In this document: positions 60,181 to 64,000 of the stretch, piece by piece
How positions within the stretch are numbered: the first letter of the stretch is position 1
How the letters are laid out: each line of letters starts with the position of its first letter
Origin: Acidobacteriota bacterium
Lineage (GTDB): Bacteria > Acidobacteriota > Vicinamibacteria > Vicinamibacterales > CAVVIG01
NCBI GenBank assembly: GCA_003222395.1
Contig: QHWB01000039.1
Span: 124,001-188,000 of the forward strand
Direction of reading: 5' to 3'
Length of the DNA: 64,000 bases
Position numbers and translations under genes: made by a program
The notes under the pieces: generated by a model
Told to the model about the DNA's origin: nothing
Databases searched by the model: none
Seen by the model: the letters and a program-made list of their open reading frames with translations, nothing else

Positions 60181-60909
60181 TCATGCGCCACCGATGGCGC
60201 TGCGGTAGCGCGCTCGCAGACCGGTCGATGCCTGTTCGTCGGCGATCAGGCGCCCTTCGCGGATGACCGCCACGCGCGTGACGAGTCCGTCCGCCAGATC
60301 GAGATCGTGCGTCGCGACGACGACGATCGAACCGTCGCCCGCCAGGCGGCGCAATCGATCCGAGACGACGCGGACGGCCGAGTCGTCGAGGCCGGTAAAT
60401 GGCTCGTCGAACAACACGAGCCGCGGATGATGCAGCAGCGCCCGTTCGAGCGCGAGCCGCTGCCGCATGCCGCGCGAAAAACCGGCGACGTCATCGTCGC
60501 CGCGATCTCCGAGGCCGGCGCGTTCGAGTGCAGGCGTCACGACGGCGTCGGCGTTCAACCCGTAGAGCTGTGCGAAGAAGGTGAGATTCTGCCGCGCCGA
60601 CAGTTCCGGATACACGTAGAGCTCGTGCGCGAGGAGACCGATCCGCTGTCGCAACGCCGCACCGAGCTCGCGCGACAGCTGATTGCCGAATCGCACTTCC
60701 CCGCTCGTCGGCGCGACGATCGTCGAGAGCAGGCCGATGAGCGTCGATTTGCCGGCGCCGTTCGGTCCGAGCAGACCGACGATGTCGCCGGCGCGCGCGG
60801 TCAGCGACACTTTCGTAAGTGCGCGGCGACGGCCGAAATGGCGGGAGGCGTCGACGAGTCGAACGGAATCGAAATCCGGGCTCCCGTCCTGAGCACCGTC
60901 GAAGGACAC
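60181..60909 (-). CDS. ccmA: ABC transporter ATPase CcmA
   Basis: 242 residues with Walker A GPNGAGKST, a signature loop in FSRGMRQRLALERALLHHPR, and Walker B LVLFDEPFTGLDDS, followed by the H-loop VVATHDLDLAD. It powers release of holo-CcmE. The first 10 residues (MSFDGAQDGS) are a translation of a family C repeat, so the ancestral start may have been further in. The order ccmA-ccmB-ccmC is the standard one. Confidence 0.93.
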   Translation of the reverse strand: MSFDGAQDGSPDFDSVRLVDASRHFGRRRALTKVSLTARAGDIVGLLGPNGAGKSTLIGLLSTIVAPTSGEVRFGNQLSRELGAALRQRIGLLAHELYVYPELSARQNLTFFAQLYGLNADAVVTPALERAGLGDRGDDDVAGFSRGMRQRLALERALLHHPRLVLFDEPFTGLDDSAVRVVSDRLRRLAGDGSIVVVATHDLDLADGLVTRVAVIREGRLIADEQASTGLRARYRSAIGGA

Positions 60910-60926
60910 GCTCAGGAGGCCCTGAG
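60885..60926. repeat. Palindromic repeat (family C) at the ccmA start
   Basis: CGTCCTGAGCACCGTCGAAG and GACACGCTCAGGAGGCCCTG contain the CCTTCGAC core (reverse strand) and CTGAGC halves. It spans the end of the 60912 gene and the N-terminal codons of ccmA. Confidence 0.5.
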
Positions 60927-62168
60927 CTGGCCCATCGGCGCCGCGAGGCCTGCGTGATCGACGGGTGCGGGCCCGGCATCGTCGCTGTCGAGGGCGCCGT
61001 AAATCAGTTCGAGGGCGGAGATGAGCTCCTCACGGCGCGTGGCCGTGCGGTGTGGGTCGACACGGCCGCTGCGGCGATCGTGTTCCACCCTGACGAGATC
61101 GTTCAGGAGGCGGTCGCGCTTCGAGATAAGGCGCTTGCGCTCGGCGGCATCCTCGGCCTCGTTCTGTTCGCGCGGACGCGACGACCACCCGGCCACGACG
61201 AAAATGGCGGCGGCGAGCATGAGCGTGACCCAGCGCGGAGCGGAGCTGTGATGCGGCACGCCGCTGATTTCGAACGTCATCGGCTGCCCGGCGGCAATGG
61301 ATCCGCCGCTGCCGGCGATGTACATCTGGCCTTCCGCCGGCATCTCGCGCTGGTTGGCGATTTGCGGCGAGCTGATCGCGGTGTCGCCGACCTTCTTGAC
61401 GACGACGCCGAGCTGCGAGAAGGTGGCGGGAAAGGTCTGGGAGATGCTGACCGAGCCATCGACCGCCGCCATCTCATATGCGACCTGCACCAGCGTCTGG
61501 CCCGGCGGAAACGGCCCTTGGACCGTGACGCGCCTGCCCTTGACGCTCGCCAACGGGGATGAGCCCTGCATGATGCCGGCGCCGGTCGCGCCCTTCGGCA
61601 CGTCGAACACGAACGGCGCGCCCGGGTTCACCGGCACGCGCGCCGTGTTCTCGATGTCCAGAAGGTAATACACGTCGACCGCCTCATCGGTCGGCTGCAC
61701 GATGATGCGCGACTGGTTGCCGATGACGACCTGACCGGAGATCGGCGCCGCGTTCGGTTCGGTGGCGGGTCCCTTCGATTTGTCGGTCGCCACCAGCATC
61801 AGACGCACGCCGCCTTTGTCGGGCGCCGGAAATTCCTGCGATTCGAGATGCTCGCCGTCGACGTCGGCGGTCGCCTTTACCGGCGCGCCGGGCGTGACGT
61901 CGTTGAACTGCGCGCGGCCGTTCTCGTCCGTTTTGACCGTCACGGTTTTCGAGCCGATGCGCAGCTGCACCTGGTGGTTCGCGATGTTGTTGGACAGCTC
62001 GCCGCGAATGAGCCGCACCGAGATCGCGTGATCAGGAAGATCGGTCACCGGACGCGGGATGCCCGACATCTGTTTCGGGTCCGGCATCTGGAACTGCGCA
62101 CGGACGACCGCTGAACCGACACACAGCACACCGAGGACACAAAGAGCGCAACGGGGCGCCCACTTCAC
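60912..62168 (-). CDS. Membrane-anchored protein with carboxypeptidase-regulatory-like domain, unassigned
   Basis: 418 residues from a GTG at 62168 (VKWAPRCALCVLGVLCVGSA). It has a signal-type N-terminus, then beta-rich segments with ISVRLIRGELSNNIANHQVQ and KTDENGRAQFNDVTPGA, as in CarboxypepD_reg-like domains. A single membrane helix lies at WVTLMLAAAIFVVAGWSS and a cytoplasmic coiled coil (RKRLISKRDRLLNDLVRVEH) at the C-terminus. The start overlaps the zinc-ribbon gene's stop (GTGA). Its position before ccmA suggests a role in cytochrome maturation, but this is inference. Confidence 0.72.
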   Translation of the reverse strand: MKWAPRCALCVLGVLCVGSAVVRAQFQMPDPKQMSGIPRPVTDLPDHAISVRLIRGELSNNIANHQVQLRIGSKTVTVKTDENGRAQFNDVTPGAPVKATADVDGEHLESQEFPAPDKGGVRLMLVATDKSKGPATEPNAAPISGQVVIGNQSRIIVQPTDEAVDVYYLLDIENTARVPVNPGAPFVFDVPKGATGAGIMQGSSPLASVKGRRVTVQGPFPPGQTLVQVAYEMAAVDGSVSISQTFPATFSQLGVVVKKVGDTAISSPQIANQREMPAEGQMYIAGSGGSIAAGQPMTFEISGVPHHSSAPRWVTLMLAAAIFVVAGWSSRPREQNEAEDAAERKRLISKRDRLLNDLVRVEHDRRSGRVDPHRTATRREELISALELIYGALDSDDAGPAPVDHAGLAAPMGQLRAS

Positions 62169-62809
62169 AGCTTCACCCCGCATGATTTGCAGAACGTCGC
62201 GTCCGCGTCGTTCACGGTCGAACAATTCGCGCAGAGGCGCTCGGCTGAAGCCTCGCGCTCCCCTGCGATTCGCTCGGCTGAAAGCCTCGCGCTGCCTGTG
62301 TCCGTCTGCATCTCGTTGTGCGAGCCGGCGCTTCCGCTGTCGTAGCGCGAGCCTTTCAGGCGAGCAGCGAGATCGCGTTCGATCTGATCGCGGTATCCCG
62401 ACCCTGCGTCGAGTTGACGGAGGAGGCCCGCAGCGCGCATGCGCAGGCGGGTCGACATCTCCTGAAAGTCGGCTTCCGCCAGCTTGCCCATCGCGCGATC
62501 GAACTCCAGCTCCTTGATCGCGCGCAGCGTGAGGTGCTTCTCGCGTTCGAGCGCGGCCCGCGTACGATGGCCGATCATCACCGTGCGATCCTCTTCGCTC
62601 GAGACCAGCGGCCGTACCATCCGCAGCACCGCAATGCCGACCGCAGCCGTCGTGATCATGAGGATGCCGAGCAGGATGATGCTGACGATCCCCTGTCCCC
62701 GCGCGAGGAACGTGACCGCGGTGGCGCAGCCGAGCGCCGCGAGGAGGAAGAATTGCCAGGTTTGAAGACCGCTGTCTTCTGCGCTCTTAGTCGAGGTCGC
62801 GGAGCTCAT
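62165..62809 (-). CDS. Membrane protein with C-terminal zinc ribbon, interrupted by repeat-derived peptide
   Basis: 214 residues. Two membrane helices (QTWQFFLLAALGCATAVTFL and VSIILLGILMITTAAVGIAV) are followed by a charged helix (LREKHLTLRAIKELEFDRAM-type) and a zinc ribbon CANCSTVNDADATFCKSCG. Between them, LAARLKGSRYDSGSAGSHNE and GSARLSAERIAGEREASAER translate family B palindromic repeats (62237-62365). The domain order suggests a c-type cytochrome maturation accessory (CcmI-like placement), but no family match. It overlaps the CcmF-CcmH stop by 23 nt. Confidence 0.7.
   Translation of the reverse strand: MSSATSTKSAEDSGLQTWQFFLLAALGCATAVTFLARGQGIVSIILLGILMITTAAVGIAVLRMVRPLVSSEEDRTVMIGHRTRAALEREKHLTLRAIKELEFDRAMGKLAEADFQEMSTRLRMRAAGLLRQLDAGSGYRDQIERDLAARLKGSRYDSGSAGSHNEMQTDTGSARLSAERIAGEREASAERLCANCSTVNDADATFCKSCGVKL
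62237..62365. repeat. Three palindromic repeats (family B) inside the zinc-ribbon gene
   Basis: GCGCTCGGCTGAAGCCTCGC (62237), GCTCGGCTGAAAGCCTCGCG (62272) and, in inverse orientation, GTAGCGCGAGCCTTTCAGGC (62342). Their translation lies between the helical part and the zinc ribbon of the encoded protein. Confidence 0.8.
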
Positions 62810-64000
62810 CGTTGAGGCGCTCCTCGAGCGCGGGATCGTCCAGCGTCGCGGACGTTTCCGGCGGCGCCGCGGCGGAGTGATGGGACCACTTGATGGCGGC
62901 GAAGCCGATGGCAAAGACGCCGGTCGCGCCGAGGACGTACGGGAAGAGCCACGCGACACGGTTGAAGCCTTTGTCGATCGGCGCCTGCAGGAACTGCTGC
63001 CCGCCGTAGATCCCGATGAACGCCTGGATGATCTCGTCGTGCCCCTTTCCCTGATCGATCTGCGCGCGCAGCTGCGACCGCATCTGCTGCGCCGTGCCGC
63101 ACGTGCACTTGGTCAGCGCCTCATGTGCGCACGTGCCGCACACGCAGCCCATCTCGCCGCGCAGCTGCTCCTCGAGCGCGTTCTTCGACGGCGTCACCGC
63201 GACGTTCGGGTCGACTTGATGCTGCTGCGCCTTCAGCGAGACACCGCTCAATAGCAGCCCCGCCAGCAGCACGACGGCAGTGGTCGCGGCTTCCGCCGGC
63301 AGCTTCGCGAGCGCAAACGAATACGCGCGCTCCGGCAGCAGCGCGATACCGGTGCCGAACGCGAGCACGCCGAACCCGAGCCAGATCCAGTCGACGAGAG
63401 GATTCACGAACGCCTGCAGCGTGATCGTCTGCGTTCCGAAGTCGACGTCCGGCGCAAGCACGAGATACAAGTCCTGTGCGAGCGAGCGCCGAATGGCGAC
63501 GTCAGTCCGCGCCTCTTCGTCTTCGTGCTTCCGGAACACCGACCGACCGGGGTACATCGATTCGATTGGCTTGCCGTTCTGGGACACCGAGATGTAGGCC
63601 GTGGCCATCTGCTTCTGTCCGTCGTCGCTCACCTTGACGCCGTCGTTGCGCAGCGTGAATGCGCCGATCGTCGCCTGATCGTGGAGCTTCAGCCGGAACA
63701 GCTGTTCCTTCTTCGACCCGCTGCCGGCGAAGCCGAGGAAGATGAGCACGATGCCGAGATGCACGATGTAGCCGCCGTAGCGCCGCTTGTTGCGGCCGAC
63801 GAGGCCGATGATGGCCGTGAAGAGATCGGTGCCCGTATTCCTGCGGCGAACGTTGCCGCCGCGCAAGAACTCCTGGACGATCGTCGCGGTCACGAGTGCG
63901 CACAATGCGAAGCACAATCCCGGCGCCCACACCGGAATGCCCAGCGCCGTTGTCGCGGCGAGCGTCGTCGCGGTGGCGACGCCCGGCCATAGGAACTGCT
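62787..64000 (-). CDS. CcmF-CcmH fusion protein, cut by the right window edge (5' end missing)
   Basis: About 404 residues are visible; the reading frame continues past base 64000 without a start. The first part is the C-terminal CcmF region (KRRYGGYIVHLGIVLIFLGF and VNPLVDWIWLGFGVLAFGTG), heme-lyase membrane helices with a periplasmic domain. After about residue 270 comes a CcmH-type domain with GCVCGTCAHEALTKCTCG and a final membrane helix (PYVLGATGVFAIGFAAIK). The CcmH motif is usually LRCxxC; here it is CxCxxC. Fusion of heme lyase and thioreductase is rare. It should ligate heme to apocytochrome c. Confidence 0.85.
   Translation of the reverse strand, partial: QFLWPGVATATTLAATTALGIPVWAPGLCFALCALVTATIVQEFLRGGNVRRRNTGTDLFTAIIGLVGRNKRRYGGYIVHLGIVLIFLGFAGSGSKKEQLFRLKLHDQATIGAFTLRNDGVKVSDDGQKQMATAYISVSQNGKPIESMYPGRSVFRKHEDEEARTDVAIRRSLAQDLYLVLAPDVDFGTQTITLQAFVNPLVDWIWLGFGVLAFGTGIALLPERAYSFALAKLPAEAATTAVVLLAGLLLSGVSLKAQQHQVDPNVAVTPSKNALEEQLRGEMGCVCGTCAHEALTKCTCGTAQQMRSQLRAQIDQGKGHDEIIQAFIGIYGGQQFLQAPIDKGFNRVAWLFPYVLGATGVFAIGFAAIKWSHHSAAAPPETSATLDDPALEERLNDELRDLD

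Overview
The window is high-GC, Gram-negative DNA: lipoproteins with lipoboxes, outer-membrane beta-barrels, a PEP-CTERM protein and system I cytochrome c maturation genes (ccmA, B, C, a CcmD-like protein and a CcmF-CcmH fusion). The gene mix and the many intergenic palindromes and heptamer arrays suggest a soil-type Acidobacteriota (Vicinamibacteria-like) genome. That assignment is inference; there is no rRNA gene to test it.

Layout. 1-3.4 kb: a sugar-nucleotide epimerase cut by the window edge and preceded in frame by a glyoxalase-like remnant, a PEP-CTERM protein, and a frameshifted secreted amidohydrolase. 3.45-3.92 kb: RNase P RNA (rnpB, minus strand), followed by an NtrC-type regulator, a DegP protease and ligA. 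9-24 kb: housekeeping genes (macrodomain protein, polyprenyl synthase, TatD, alpha-galactosidase, metG, larC, radC, a DapF-like protein, glpD, dtd, ttcA), many joined by ATGA or GTGA overlaps. 24.3-28.3 kb: a three-subunit molybdenum hydroxylase of xanthine dehydrogenase type (FAD, 2Fe-2S and a frameshifted molybdopterin subunit) with a MoaD/ThiS-like protein. 28.3-53.5 kb: a surface-glycan region with glycosyltransferases, a Wzx-like flippase, a polysaccharide deacetylase, an LbetaH acyltransferase, an epimerase, five large polytopic membrane proteins, an SGNH hydrolase, two paralogous repeat-domain lipoproteins, a DedA protein, and a VapBC module inside it. 53.5-58.2 kb: a beta-barrel protein, inositol monophosphatase, an RsbW-like ATPase, and aroA-aroK-phosphoesterase. 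58.2-64 kb: the ccm cluster, cut by the right edge.

The most unusual aspect is the repeat content. At least four families of short palindromic repeats lie between genes and also inside them: a two-hairpin element forms the P12 arm of RNase P RNA; others sit in frame in ligA (two), a membrane glycosyltransferase-like gene and a zinc-ribbon gene, or supply the ends of aroA, ccmA, glpD and the macrodomain gene. Separate AGCTGTC-type heptamer arrays always occur as inverted pairs. One pair encloses a four-helix-bundle (S23-type) gene, the architecture of 23S rRNA intervening sequences but outside rRNA. A 37-bp tandem array of about nine units separates the molybdenum enzyme genes from ttcA. A DapF homologue lacks both catalytic cysteines.
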